Shown one piece after another: positions 1-12,060 of a stretch of DNA of 64,000 nucleotides. The stretch spans positions 48,116,001 through 48,180,000 of the forward strand of contig CM044320.1 in NCBI GenBank assembly GCA_024291935.2. The letters run 5' to 3'. Numbering within the stretch: the stretch's first letter is position 1; each line of letters begins with the position of its first letter. The position numbers were made by a program, and so were the translations under genes. Under the pieces are notes generated by a model that did not search any database, had not been told where the DNA came from, and saw only the letters and a list, made by a program, of their open reading frames with translations. The DNA is from Okapia johnstoni. Lineage: Eukaryota; Chordata; Mammalia; Artiodactyla; Giraffidae.

Positions 1-26
1 TTAACCACTGGACCACCAGGGAATTT
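1..26 (-). mobile_element. CHR-type SINE, head end only
   Basis: The reverse complement reads as the first bases of a tRNA-derived CHR SINE (TTCCCTGGTGGTCCAGTGG). The rest of the element lies before the window. Confidence 0.8.
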
Positions 27-144
27 CCTATTTTTAAACATGCAAGAAAAGGCTCTGTCATTTGTGAAAAGATTTCAAGAACCAGAGAGCCGGAGGTGGT
101 GGGGCAGGAGTGAAAATGAAGATATAGAAAATAAATGATACTAA

Positions 145-345
145 TATTCATTGGTAACCTACTATGTGCCAGGCCCTACACTAGGTTTTTACACATATGA
201 TCACACATGCTCATCACATAAACCTTGTTAGGCACATGTTTTTAGTCTTTATACCATTGAGTGGAAGTTCAGAGAGGTTAAGTAAATTAACCAAGGTCCC
301 ACAGCCAAGAGTGACCAGAACAGAGTGCAAGTGGGCTTCAAAGTG
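145..345 (+). repeat. MIR element
   Basis: Characteristic MIR wording is visible in order: CTACTATGTGCCAGGCCCT near the start, then GAGAGGTTAAGTAA and a degraded CAAGGTCCCACAGCCAAGAG. It is an old, diverged copy in sense orientation. Confidence 0.75.
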
Positions 346-2189
346 CACTGACTGCAAAGACTTTTCTTATTTTTTTTTAATCCTCCAACACATTTTGGAT
401 AGAGGAGCTTCCTGAGATCTTTCAAAATGTAATTACTGTTTTCAATGAGAAATTAAACATTCAGTCAGACTCTATTCAACCCAACCAACAAATTCTGCTT
501 CTGGTAGGAATACTGATGAAAATTTAAGAATATCCCCTGAAGTCCTTCACTTCCAGTAATATATTATTACAAACCTAGCACCAAGGAATCTAGATTAATC
601 TTTCATGATACTAGTTATTTTTAGCTTATGTCACATCCCTGATAAACACGTTCCATGCATGTGAAGCTGTACTTCCTTTTATTTTTCTAAAATATCACTT
701 TTAACCCTCCAGGAACGGCTGCCCCATTATGTCTGTATACATTGCTGCTCAATTTTTAAATGAGAAGTTAACTTGTCTTTTCTCATGGACACACTTTGCT
801 TGGTAAGGTCAGCAAAACATGAAGAAAACCTGTATGATGCCCCTCAAGCTGGGCCTCTGAGATCCCAGCTGAAAGCTCACCACAGATCTGTGTCCAATAA
901 TAAAATTCTCCTTGAATCTGGGAGCACTCAGTTCATTCCTGCTTTTTCAGTCCTTTAAGTGCCTCCTTCCCATGCTCCTTCTTTTCCTTCTTTCCCCAGC
1001 CTCTCGCAAAATCTTGTTCCAAAATGTCAGTCAACCATCAGCTAATGGGATCAGAAGTTGCCTCACAGTCACAAAACCTCCTGGTTCCCAGCCCAAGGGC
1101 CCCCCGTTGCATCCAGTGTCCCAAGATGACCTCCCAGCCCCCATGACGTAAGGAAACATTGGAGAGCAGCTTTACAAACGGAGAAACTCATTCGTTATTT
1201 TTTTCAAGGGACCAAGAAAAGAAAATGTTATGAATAAGGAAATCATTGGTGGGTCACTGGCCAGGACTCTGAAATCTGAACAGTGAACAATTAATTTGAG
1301 GGTAATATAAACAGATTTCATTGTACAGATTTTAGGAATATGATCGGAATAGTCTGTTGTTTTGAATTTTAAAATGTTCCTCCCCTACTGCACCCCTGCC
1401 CCCACGCCAGGCCATCTTACTATGAGCTGGCATTTTCCCTCTGCCTGGTTGTTTTCTCCATCTCAGCCTCTGGTAGAGCACAAATGAACTCACTCTGTGA
1501 TTGGCTTTATGTGGTTGCCTTGCCATTTATTCTGGTTTCCTATTGTGTTACCAACACACATTTTTAAGAGTTCCATTATATTAGGGTTTTTTTTCCTACT
1601 CTTTTCAGAAAAAAATGACTTTTCAAAAGAATATTAAAAAGAATTTTTTTTGTTGTTTAGAGAAATAAGATTACTTCTAGTTCTTTGTCCTCTTTCACAA
1701 TCACAGCCGTGTAATCCATAAGGAATCCATTAACGTGCAAGATGCGTTGAAGCTGCTGGATGGGTGTGTGTATGTGTGTGTGTGCACGCGTGCACTGTTT
1801 TTTTCTTTTTCTCTCAGAATCTTGCCGCTGCCAACCACTGATTTAGGAATGTTTAGAGGTATATGCCAACTCAATAATCAAAATCATTTTGGTACTGGGA
1901 ACCCAACCTTAGTCTCTGTAGACCAGTGGAATTTATTGCTTGCTCCAATTTATTAAGTAATAGTACCAACAGTGTTTTGAATAAAGAAGAGTCTGATAAG
2001 ATGTGATAGAATGTCAGGATAATTCATTCTGATCATAAAACAATGCTTGTTTTGAATTTGAAATACAAAAAAGCATGAATAGCCTGATAGTCCTTGACTT
2101 CCTTCCCCTGACCTGATACAGGAATACGATTCCTAGCTCACTTCACAAAAGAGGCTCAGGACATACTGCTGATTTTCTGCTATATCCAC
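346..2189. other. Intergenic, nothing recognised
   Basis: No exon, RNA gene or clear repeat was recognised. Short open frames here lack protein-like composition or splice context. A brief (TG)n run lies near 1763-1783. Confidence 0.5.
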
Positions 2190-2310
2190 ACCCCTGTATT
2201 CATTCCCCAAATACATATCTAGTATCGACTATGGGCCAAGCACTGGCCTAGGCATTGGGACCGCAGAGGTGAAGAGGATAATACAGCTCTTGCCACATGG
2301 CTCTTTCTGA
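2190..2310 (+). repeat. L2/MIR-like fragment
   Basis: The segment resembles the common L2/MIR motif around 'actatgggccaagcactgg' followed by 'gaggtgaagagga'. It is diverged, so the family call is tentative. Confidence 0.5.
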
Positions 2311-2364
2311 AGGAAGATATCTTGGCTGCAAAGATTTGTGACTGTTGAGACATTTGAGGCACAT

Positions 2365-2587
2365 GCAAAACAGAGTAATAGTGAAGCTTGTGGGCTGAGT
2401 TCAGATCCAGGCTATACCACCCTAAGCTGTTTTGTCTTCAACAATTGACATGGCCTCACTAAGCTTCAGATTCCTAAAGCAGTGGTACTTACCTCATAGA
2501 GTTATTTTGAGGGTTAAGTGAAAAAGTCCTTGTACAGCTTTTACCATAACTCTGGTTAATAGCCATGAGTAGTGGTATAGTAGTAGG
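2365..2587 (+). repeat. MIR element, tail interrupted by a SINE
   Basis: MIR wording is seen: TTCAGATCCAGGCTATACCA, then CCTCATAGAGTTATTTTGAG and an A/T/G-rich tail of TAGTAG triplets. The tail resumes after the Bov-tA at 2805-2835, so the SINE landed inside the MIR tail. Bases 2511-2587 have an inverted copy at 4546-4621. Confidence 0.7.
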
Positions 2588-2796
2588 GCTTCCCAGGTGG
2601 CGCTAGTGGTAAAGAATCCACTTGCTAGTGCAGGAGACACTAAAAACTTGGGTTTGATCCCTGGGTCCGGAAGATTCCCTGGAGTAGGAAATGGCAACCC
2701 GCTCCAGTATGCTTCCCTGGAAAATTCCATGGACAGAGGAGCCTGGCGGGCTACAGTCCATGGGGCGACAGAGTCAGGCATGACTGAGCACCACCA
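2588..2796 (+). mobile_element. Bov-tA SINE
   Basis: Full tRNA-Glu-like head (GCTTCCCAGGTGGCGCTAG) followed by the BovA body ending GACTGAGCACCAC. An inverted copy, together with its 5' flank, lies at 4331-4621. Confidence 0.9.
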
Positions 2797-2835
2797 TAGC
2801 ACCAGATATTAGTAGTAGTAACCATAGCAGTAGTA

Positions 2836-3765
2836 GGTGGGCCATATCGTCCCTCAGCAGAGAAGGCCATGGCAAGTTCATGGACCCACCCATCACCGGG
2901 AAGTCACAGAATCATCCCACCCTGGGAGTCTCTTAAATTTGAGGGAGAAAAAAATCGGCTTGCCCCAGGCTCAGAAGCACATCCTCTGCCTTCTAAAGCT
3001 ACAGTGGTTCCTACTGCTCATGGAAGAAAATGAAGCTCCTTCCACCCCATGTCTGCCAGCTGGCTGTGGCCAGGATCCCTCATACTGAGCCCTGCCTTCC
3101 CTGACCCCAGAGAATGTGACCCCTCCTGATCACTGCAACTGTGGAAGCCTGCCATTTAGTGATGTAAACTCTTCTCACCCACTCTCCCTCTTCAAAGCCT
3201 CATCCTTCTCCATGTTGAGCCCAGAATAGCAGATCTGGAACTTCTAGAGTTGTTGGGGCTTCAGAGCTTATAGAAACCCATCTTCCTGATGTATCCTGGG
3301 TTGTTTCTCCCCCTTCACCTATCTCCAAAAGAGCACCAAACACTTTCCATATGGCTACCACGTGCCCTCATGTTTTGGTTGAGACAACATGACTGCCATG
3401 CCTAACCAGACCTTGTCCAGAATGGTCATGAGGTTCTCCTGGACACAGCAGGGGCTGCTCTGCCCAAGCTGTGATGCAGAGCAGAAAGCACACCACCTGG
3501 TCCCTCTGCACCCATGCCTCTCCAGAGGCTACGTCTTCTACCCGGCAGGAAAAAGAAGTTCACTTGGTTTCCATTGTAGGGATCTAGGTACAAAAATAAC
3601 CCATCACAGCTAACTGGCCCACTCCTTTTCCTGTGAAGTGGACAGGCACAGTAAATCCCCCTACCCTGCCCAGCTCATCTACACCTAAGAGCCTTACCAT
3701 AGCTAGCCGTGTGGGAGGAGAACAAATTTAAATGAAATCAGCATGAGTTTCCTCTTAACGATAAT
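2836..3765. other. Intergenic, nothing recognised
   Basis: GC-moderate unique-looking sequence between a SINE and a BovB tail. I see no coding exon: the open frames are short and have no splice context. Confidence 0.5.
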
Positions 3766-3932
3766 CAGTTCAGTTCAGTCGCTCAGTTGTGTCTGACTCT
3801 TTGCGACCCCATGGACTTCAGCACACCAGGCTTCCCTGTCCATCACCAACTCCCGGAGCCTACTCAAACTCATGTCCGTTGCGTCAGTGATGCCATCTAA
3901 TCATCTCATCCTCTGTCATCCCCTTCTCCTCC
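3766..3932 (-). mobile_element. BovB LINE 3' end
   Basis: The reverse complement matches the BovB 3' terminus (ATGGACATGAGTTTGAGTAG-like wording), ending in the ACTGAACTGA tail. The copy is truncated to about 165 bases. Confidence 0.9.
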
Positions 3933-4330
3933 TAACAATAATAGTTCTATTCATTCAACACTTACTGAGTGCCCAATCACCTACTTGGTGCCAGAGGAGA
4001 GACAAACCCCAGCCACCCCCTAGGTAGTTTGGCAAAAGACTGGCTGAGCAGGTCTGTGTCCACTGGAGGGAGGAACAGCCTTGTGCAGCGGCTGAGCTCT
4101 AGAAGCACTGTCTTCCAACCAGACTGCTTCTTTAACCAGGAATGCCCCCATATTACCTGCTACACCAGATCTTCTGTGCTATGCTTTTCCTATAAATCTG
4201 TTGAGCAGTACAGAGTGGGATCTTTCTCCCGGAATGGTCTCCAGGGTGCACTCAACTTTGGTTGGTCAAGCACACATTCTCTCTATTAAATGGTGTAGGT
4301 CCAAGGTACATCCTCATGTGTGTGTGTGTA

Positions 4331-4545
4331 TTCACTCACTTCAGTCATGTCTGACTCTTTGCAACCCCATGGACTACAGCTTGCCAGGCTCCTCTGTCCA
4401 TGGGATTCTCCAAGTAAGAATACTGTAGTGGGTTGCCATGCCCTCCTCCAGGGGATCTTCCCAACCCAGTGATCAAACCCCAAGTCTCTTGTGTCTCCTG
4501 CACTGGCAGGTGAATTCTTTACCACTAGCGCCACCTGGGAAGCCC
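4331..4545 (-). mobile_element. Bov-tA SINE, inverted copy of the 2.6 kb SINE
   Basis: A full Bov-tA on the minus strand. It shares the uncommon head wording CCCAGGTGGCGCTAGTGG with the copy at 2588, and is followed by the same 5'-flank sequence, so the two are not independent insertions. Confidence 0.9.
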
Positions 4546-4621
4546 CGCTACTACACCACTATTCATGGCTATTACCCAGGCATTATGGTAAAAGCTGTAC
4601 AAGGACTTTTTCACTTAACCC
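4546..4621 (-). repeat. Inverted duplicate of MIR tail
   Basis: On the minus strand this reads GGGTTAAGTGAAAAAGTCCT and onward, matching 2511-2587 with few differences. It abuts a partial SINE head, with GGGTT shared at the junction. Confidence 0.85.
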
Positions 4622-4679
4622 ACATCTCCTGCATTGCAGGCATGGCATGTTCTTTACCACTGAGTCACTGTTGAAGCCC
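4617..4679 (-). mobile_element. Bov-tA SINE head fragment
   Basis: Only the tRNA-like head is present on the minus strand (start GGGCTTCAACAGTGACTCAG). It stops where the duplicated MIR tail begins. Confidence 0.7.
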
Positions 4680-4873
4680 AGGTACTGACACATTCTCTAG
4701 ACTCTCTGTGTGGAGGCTTCCCCAGGAAACCATGCTTTACTTTCTGCTGCGTGTCACCGGTCAAGTGGGTGTCTGTGCCACCTTGGCGTGACAGCACGCA
4801 GGTGTGAAGAACACACAAGGAGCTCACAGCCTCGTGAAAAAGAAATCAAAGACAAAATAGACACGAATACACT

Positions 4874-5222
4874 TTGTGGTGCTGGAGAAGACTCTCAAGA
4901 GTCCCTTGGACAGCAAGTCAATCCTAAAGGAAATGAATCCTGAATATTCATTGGAAGGACTGATGCTGAAGCTGAAGCTCCAATACTTTGGCCAACTGAT
5001 GCAAAGTGCTGACTCATTAGAAAAAACCCTGATGCTGGGAACGATTGAGGGCAGGAGGAGAAGGGGACAGCAGAAGATGAGATGGTTGGATGGCATCCCC
5101 GACACAATGGACATGAGTTTGAGCAATCTCCAGGAGATAGTGAAGGGCACGGAAGCCTGACGTTCTGCAGTCCATGAGGTCACAAAGAGTCAGACACGAC
5201 TTAATGACTGAACAACAAACAC
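4874..5222 (+). mobile_element. BovB LINE 3' end
   Basis: Typical BovB wording: TGGAGAAGACTCTCAAGAGT, then CAATACTTTGGCCAACTGAT, GGATGGCATCCCCGACACAA, and a tail GACTGAACAACAAACA. This is an older diverged copy carrying a fragment of the ORF2 C-terminus. Confidence 0.92.
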
Positions 5223-5975
5223 GTATAGACATATAAGAAGGGATCTTGACAGTCCATAATTACACCCCCCACTTCATTTTAATCTTACTGAAAACTCATC
5301 TCCTGCCTGATTAACAAAGTCCTGGAGGGCCACATATAAAGAGGTATCCTCATTGTCACCCTGCAGGGAAAAAAGAATCCCCACATAGATGACTTTCACT
5401 AGGAACAAACTCCAAGCAGGAGACTTTTGTGGAAAATGAACTAATTTTTGTAATGAATGAACAGCACAGTAACTCTTTACTTACCTTGACTCATTTTAAA
5501 AAATTAACAATAAATAAAATTTTGCTGCACACACAAGTGATGTTTCAACATAAGCAAACACCCCAAGTGGATGGAACCATGGCTGTCAGGCCTTTGAAGT
5601 GAGATGGTGAATACTCAGGCCAGGGCTGTATTTGGGTGAGGCCTTACACACATGTGCAAGGCTGAGGGGCAGGGTGGTACTGAAATTGGCCTTTATTCCT
5701 CTTTTGGTCTGTTTGCTTAGATGCAAGCACCCGGAGGAGAAGACCCCACACTTTTCCTTTTTGTGGTGTCTTCACATAGACACCATCTGCCTACAAAGCC
5801 TAGAGGAAACCGCTTTTCCTAATTAATCTGCCTGAAAAGATCCCCTTTATAATAGGTATTATAATTTGTGTGTGCTAGCAGATGCTAGTCCCTCAACTCA
5901 AAGCCCTTCAGGACTTGACAGTTCTGAGGGCAAGTGGGATACAGGGCACTCAACTACTAGTAGTCCATAGAATCC
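5223..5975. other. Intergenic, nothing recognised
   Basis: No exon or clear repeat recognised. AT-rich patches lie around 5500 and 5830. Confidence 0.5.
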
Positions 5976-5976
5976 C

Positions 5977-5978
5977 CG

Positions 5979-6027
<49 letters not shown>
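5977..6027. repeat. (CG)n(CA)n microsatellite
   Basis: A compound dinucleotide run: about 5 CG units followed by about 20 CA units. It is likely polymorphic. Confidence 0.95.
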
Positions 6028-6030
<3 letters not shown>

Positions 6031-6333
6031 GAAATAGCAACTTCATAAAGCTCTTGGACTTCTTTCAGACTCTGATTTTTCTCCCAGAGGGTAACTAGGG
6101 AGTTTTGAGAATAATTGATGCTGTACATTAAAGTTGAGTATTTTTTTAACTAAATCTTTTTATTTTGCAATAATTGTAGATTCACATGCAGTTACAAGAA
6201 ATACAGAGAGATACCATGTCTCTCTGTAGAGAGAGAGGTTTAATATTTTTAAACCAGAGGTTTAAATTTTTTAAACCAACATCTACTGAGCATTTTTTCT
6301 GTGCCTCAGGAAAATAAAAGTGCTTCAGATGAG

Positions 6334-6478
6334 GGCCTTCCCTGGTGGTCGAGTGGCTAAGACTCTGCACTCCCAATGCAGGGAGTTTGATTTTGATCCC
6401 TGGTCAAGGAACTGGATCTAGCCTGCCACAACTAATACCAGGTGCAGTCAATAATAAACAAAATAAATATTTAAAAAG
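6334..6478 (+). mobile_element. CHR-type SINE
   Basis: Head CCTTCCCTGGTGGTCGAGTG, the middle TGATCCCTGGTCAAGGAACT, and an A-rich tail with AAATAAAT. It is a full-length short CHR copy. Confidence 0.85.
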
Positions 6479-6649
6479 AAGCCTCAATTATTAAAAATAT
6501 ATCTTCCCTTCAGCACCCCAGAGTCTCGTGATGAAGACACACACAGCCTATCTCTCTGAAGAAGTTCATCATGCAAATTGCCAAGAGGCAAGCGAGCAGC
6601 TTGGGGGAAGAGTCCTATGCAGTGTCTTGGGGTCTGAGTAGAAGTGGGT

Positions 6650-6790
6650 GTTAGAAGCGGCAATCTGGGAAGAGAAAACAGCATGGGCAAAGGCTCAGAA
6701 GTATGAAATAGCATGGTGTGTGCTTGGAGCCATTCAAGTAATTCGGCATGGATGGGAAAAAAATTCAAGGGAGTTCAGAGGCATCTGGGG
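6650..6790 (+). repeat. L2-like fragment
   Basis: The wording 'aacagcatgggcaaaggctc' followed by 'agaagtatgaaatagcatgg' resembles the internal part of L2 LINEs. Diverged, so tentative. Confidence 0.45.
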
Positions 6791-7855
6791 AGTAAGAAGG
6801 GAATGTTGTGTGATGCTGGCCTCCCACATTCTGTGCTGGAGGAATGAAAAACAGATGGGAAATATGTTCCCAAACATGGCCCGAGCATGGTTATTGGAGA
6901 AACAGAAGAGAATCCTGCTTCGGTTTGAGGAGTCCAGTGAGCCCTCACTTCTGATCCTTGGCCAATGGCCCATTTTCTTCCATGACCTTCACCCAAGGCC
7001 AAGGGCAGGAAGTCTAGCTCACATCCTTCTCTTCTGCACAAGGACAGCAGCTGGAATGAAACAGAGTCCCCCCTCTACCAATCTGGGCTGCCACAAGGGA
7101 CAAGGTTAAGCCCAGCTGTCCCCAGCTCACATCTGGCACAGAGATCATCCAGAAGTGTGTCCTGCACCCCCCTCCAGGGCCGGTGAAAGACACAATAAGT
7201 AGTCAGTGGTGCTGCTGGCAAGCTCAGCAGGGGGTGACCGAAGTGGAACTATAGGGCAGACCACCTGAGCTGGAATCAAATGGAAATCCCAGCTGTTCTT
7301 CAAAGAAATACAACCTCAGAAAGCTGAGAAGAGGCAAATTAACTTAGAAGACCCCAGGCCCTGATGAACTGAGAAACAGCAGACATGGGGTATTCTAGCC
7401 CCAGGTGTCTGCAGAAGGTTGCTAGTAGATCGAGGAGTAAAGGTACAGGGGAAATCACTCTTCAAAGTCAATAAAGAGCCAAGGAGCAGCTTGGGATCGG
7501 AATCTCCATGTGCCCACCTCCACAGTGACAACAAGCAAACCCTTGTTACTTCCAGGTAATCTGGGAGAAGACAGGGAGGGGATGTTGAGATACTTAAACA
7601 TAAATTCCTTGTCACTCAGCAGACTGGGCTCATAAGAAAGGTTGAATCATTTGTGGGAAACTGAGAAAGCCACATTTTCTTTGAATAACTGAGTATACTG
7701 TGTACAAATGATCGACCCCTATATGTGTGGTTTATGAACATCCCTGGCTGGGTTTTGGGTGAAATAATTCTATTTTAATTTGGAATGATGAGAATTCAGT
7801 GCTGGTTGGTGACTTCTAAATCATGCCATACTCTCTACCAAGGCTAAAGTACTTC
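6791..7855. other. Intergenic, nothing recognised
   Basis: Unique-looking DNA. A 153-codon open frame begins at 6648, but its first part overlaps the L2-like segment and it has no recognisable domain, so I do not call a gene. Confidence 0.5.
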
Positions 7856-8184
7856 TTTTTAAACAATAATTTTATTTGTTTATTTTTGGCTGTTTTGGGT
7901 CTTTGTTGCTGCACCGACTTTTCTCGAGTTTCGGTGAGCTGGGACTACTCTCTAGTTGTGGTGCTCAGGCTTCTCACAGTGAGGGCTTCTCTTGCAGAGC
8001 ATGGGCTCTAGGGCATGTTGGCTTCAGTATTTGCAGCTCTCAGGCTCTACAGCACAAGCTCAATAGTTGTGGCACATGGGTTTAGCTGCTCCTTGGCATG
8101 TGGGATCTTCCCAGATCAGGGATTGAACCTGCATCTCCTGCCTTGGCAGGCAGGTTCTTTACTGCTGAGCCACCAGGGAAGTCC
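7856..8184 (-). mobile_element. CHR-type SINE, long form
   Basis: The minus strand starts GGACTTCCCTGGTGGCTCAG and ends in an A-rich tail (plus-strand TTTAAACAATAATTTTATTT). The long body has the repeated 'gcacatgggtttagctgctc' block of the CHR-1 type. Confidence 0.88.
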
Positions 8185-8439
8185 TAACATGTTTCTTACT
8201 GAGGAAGAGATGAGCTCCTTTTTTTACTTCTTCTCAGGTCCAAAGACATGACAACCCTGGTACACCTTGTCACTGAAAGCAAAGGAGGAAGAAAGATGGT
8301 GTGGGAAGAAGAAGAAAGCAGTCTCTTTTATGGGCAAGACTTAGAATTTGGTGACTTAAGAGTCACAGGCGGCCTTATCTTTACGTACATCTTTGAAAGT
8401 AAAAAAGGAATTTTTTTGTAAGTAAATCTCAGGGACTTA

Positions 8440-9440
8440 TTACAACAATGGTTTATTTCTTCCTCATGCTATCTGGAGGCTGAGCCAGGCTGTGACTTTC
8501 ACCAGGCTCTGTGGGTAAGAAAGACTCATCCTCCTCCTATGTGTCTCCTAGTTACTCTCACACCACAACCACACTCACAACACTTTTGACACCAGATGTA
8601 GGGATGAGGCTGTTCCAGCACCAAGCAAGTCTATGACACCAGCTGGATGTCCCACAATTCAACTCAGTTCTGACACTATCTCCCTGGAAATAGTGTCAGA
8701 TCCTATAACTTAAGTTGTCTTGTCCCACAAGACAACCCCTCCCCTCACCCTTTCAGATGCTAGTTAGAAGTCTAGGTTGTCATCTGTGCTGCTGACCGAT
8801 TATCCATAGATCAAGTGTTTCTACCACTCCCTCCACATGGTTGATTAATTTGTTGGAGCAACTTACAGAACTCAGGAAAGGAGTTCCCTTACTATTTACC
8901 TGTTTATTATAAAAGGATATGATAAAGTATACAGGTGAACATCCTGGTGGAAGAGAGAAATAGGGCAAAGGTATGGGGAAGGGTTGAGGAGCTTCAGTAC
9001 CTTCTTTAGGTACCTCTCTCCCAGCACCTGCATGTGCTTACCAACCCAGAAGCTCTCCACACCCTGTACTTTTAGGATTTTTGTGAAGGTTTTATCATAT
9101 AGGCATAACCAATCATTAACTCCATTTCCAGGCCCCTTCCTTCTCTGGAGAATGGGGGAGAGCATTGACAATTTCAAGCTTCTAATCATTTCTTGATTTT
9201 TCTGGTGATCAGCCTCCTACCCACCAGGAGTCACCACATTAGAACAAAAGACATTGCTATCACCCAGGAAATTTCAAGGGATTTAGAAGCTCTGTGTCAG
9301 GAACCTGGGTCAGACACCAAATATGAGAACAAAAGATACTCCCACCAGTGCTTTTATCACTAAGAGAATTCCAAGGGTTTTAGGAGCTATGGGCTAGGAA
9401 CTGGGATCAAATATATATTTCTGTTATCTTACACCCTGGG
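8440..9440. repeat. Possible ancient LTR-like repeat
   Basis: The stretch containing CAGAACTCAGGAAAGGAGTT, GAAGCTCTCCACACCCTGTA and AGGGTTTTAGGAGCTATGGG resembles an old interspersed mammalian repeat that I remember only by wording and cannot name reliably. Two perfect hairpins lie at 8670-8699 and 8714-8736. It is not coding. Confidence 0.35.
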
Positions 9441-9879
9441 CTCTGCTCTGTCTTCTGATTTCAGGACCCAGGCTGAAAGAACAGCTTCTGCATAGGTCAT
9501 GTCGGGGAAAGAGCAAGAGCACTGGCCAGAACTCAAGATGAATCATAAACCTTCTGCTCCAATATGCTAAATGCCGTGTTTACCCACATTTCAGTGGGCA
9601 AAGCATGTCACATGACTGAACCAAATCCAGGGAGATGAAGAAGTAAAATCTCCCCACAGGAGGCACAGTAAATCACCTGACAGTGGACAGGGGGTGTGTG
9701 GGTAGTGGTTGGAAAGAATAATAAATTCTACCATGGTAATACAAGCTAATTATAGATAATCTGGAAAATATACAGCAGAAAGAAGAGAAAATTACCTGCA
9801 GTCCCACTGTTGACATTCTGATATATCTCCTTCCAGGATATGTGCTTATGTGTTTGCTTGTTTTGAAAATTTTAGGATT

Positions 9880-10618
9880 GCAAAGAGACTCTTGATGAAC
9901 ATGAAAGAGTAGAGTGAAAAAGTTGGCTTAAAACTTAACATTCAGAAAACTAAGATCATGGCATCTGGTCCCATCACTTCATGGGAAATAGATGGGGAAG
10001 CAATGGAAACAGTGACAGACTTTATTCTTTGGAGCTCCAAAATCACTGAAGATGGTGACTGTAGCCATGAAATTAAAAGACACTTGCTCCTTGGAAGAAA
10101 AGTTATGACCAATCTAGACAGCATATTGAACAGCAGACATTACCTTTCCCAACAAAGGTCTGTCTAGTCCAAGCTATGGTTTTCCCAGTAGTCATATATG
10201 GATGTGAGAGTTGGGATATAAAGAAAGCTAGCGCCAAAGAATTGATGCTTTTAAACTGTGTTGTTGGAGAAGACTCTTGATAGTCCCTTGGACTGCAAGG
10301 AGATCCAACTAGTCCATAGTAAAGGAAATCAGTCCTGAATATTCATTGAAAGGACTGATGCTTAAGCTGAAACTCCAATACTTTGGCAACCTGATGCAAA
10401 GAAATGACTCATTTGAAAAGACCCTGATGCTGGGAAAGATTGAAGGTGGGAGGAGAAGGGGATGACAGAGGATGAGAAGGTTGGATGGCATCACCAACTC
10501 AATGGACATGAGTTTGAGTAAACTCTGGGAGTTGGTGATGGACAGGGAAGCCTGGCGTGCTGCAGTCCATGGGGTCACAAAGAGTTGGACACAACTGAGC
10601 AACTGAACTGAGCTGAAC
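9880..10618 (+). mobile_element. BovB LINE 3' part
   Basis: About 740 bases of BovB, from the end of the reverse-transcriptase region (AAAGTTGGCTTAAAACTTAA, ATCATGGCATCTGGTCCCAT) to the terminal ACTGAACTGA-like tail. Frames are broken by stops and indels. Confidence 0.93.
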
Positions 10619-11077
10619 ATATACAAACGTATACCAGCTTTATAGCCTTCTGGTTTATATAGAATTATATAATTAACCCATATAAATAATCATTCTTTTA
10701 AATTATCACCTTAATGCCTGCACAATTTTCATATTAGTTTGGACAGACCAGGTTTTGTAGCAATAACAAAAATCTCAACTTTGTTACCTGGCTTCAGATC
10801 ACAAAGCTTTATTTCTTATTCAAACCACATGCCCAGTGCAGGATGGCATGAAAACTGTGCTCATCTTGATGCTATGGAACAGAGGCAAACAGAGCAGCTA
10901 CCATCTAAATGCATCCGGTTACACTGTAGGAAGGAAAGGAGAATATAGTGAAGCATTCATTGGGTCTTAAAGCTTCTGCCCTCAAAGCTTTCACATTTTA
11001 TTAGCTAAACTAAATCACACTTTGTGATTTTTTTTAATGACCACAATATTTTTCAGATCTTCCAATCAAAAGATTGA
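10619..11077. other. Intergenic, nothing recognised
   Basis: AT-rich spacer between the BovB and L1 tails. No feature recognised. Confidence 0.5.
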
Positions 11078-11705
11078 GTCTGACATGCACCCCAATATTC
11101 CTTCCAGCACTATTTACAATTGCTAGGACATGGAAGCAACTTAAATCTCCATCGACAGATGAATGGATAAAGAAATTGTGGTACATATACACAATGGAGT
11201 ATTACTCAGCCATAAAAAGGAATGCATTTGACTCAGCTCTAATAAGGTGGATGACTCTGGAGCCTGTTATACACAGTGAAGTAAGTCAGAAAGAGAAAGA
11301 TAAATATTGTATATTAACACATAAATATGGAATCTAGAAAGATGGCACTGATGAACCTATGTGCAGGGCAGCAGAGGAGACACAGACATAGAAAACAGAC
11401 TTGTGGACACAGGATAGGGAAGGAGAGGGTGGGATGAATTGAGAGAGTAGCACTGAAACATGTACATTATCATATGTAAAATTAGATAGCCAGTGAAAAT
11501 TTATTCTATGATGCAGGGAGCTCAAATCTGGTGCTCTGTGATAACCTAGAAGGATAGGATGGGTTGGCATGTGGAAGGAGAGGTTCAAGAGGGAGGGGAC
11601 AATATGCATATCCATGGTTGATTCATGTTGATATATGACAGAAACCTACACAATATTGTAAAGCAATCATTCTCCAATGAAAAATAAATTAATTTTTTTT
11701 TTAAA
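11078..11705 (+). mobile_element. L1 LINE 3' end
   Basis: L1 ORF2 end and 3' UTR are recognised by ATTGCTAGGACATGGAAGCA, ACAATGGAGTATTACTCAGC and AAGTAAGTCAGAAAGAGAAA. It ends in an A-rich tail near 11685-11705. Truncated at 5'. Confidence 0.9.
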
Positions 11706-12060
11706 ACATTGAGTCTGTTTTTTCACATCTTGACTCTGGGCTTGGCCATGTGACTTACTTCAGCTCATAGGACATTAGCAGATATAACTTAAGCAGAGAC
11801 TTAAAAGGTGCTTGTGCATTAGGAATTGATCTCCCCTAGAGCATTTAGAATAGCCCAACGCTGACCTAGAGGATGACAGACTACAACTGTTCTGGCCATC
11901 CTGAATATGTAAGTGAGGCCATTTTCAACTGTCCAGCTCCAGTCAGCCAAGACCAGAAGAACTGTTTAGCCAATCCACGATTTTGAGCATGTTTTAAGCC
12001 ATTTAATCTTGGGGTGGTTTGTTATGCAGCCAGAGCTGGCTTGTATACATGTCTACATCT
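11706..12060 (+). repeat. MaLR/MLT-like LTR remnant
   Basis: Wording such as GGCTTGGCCATGTGACTTAC, GACATTAGCAGATATAACTT, GGGGTGGTTTGTTATGCAGC and 'ttttaagccatttaatctt' resembles MaLR LTRs. The family call is tentative. Confidence 0.5.

Noticed and set aside
2588..2660. tRNA genes suggested by tRNA-like A and B boxes in SINE heads
   Set aside because: Bov-tA and CHR heads are tRNA-derived pseudogene sequence without a complete cloverleaf, and they are followed by SINE bodies.
6648..7109. A 153-codon plus-strand open frame as a candidate gene
   Set aside because: Its beginning overlaps an L2-like segment. No domain, splice context or Kozak support was seen.
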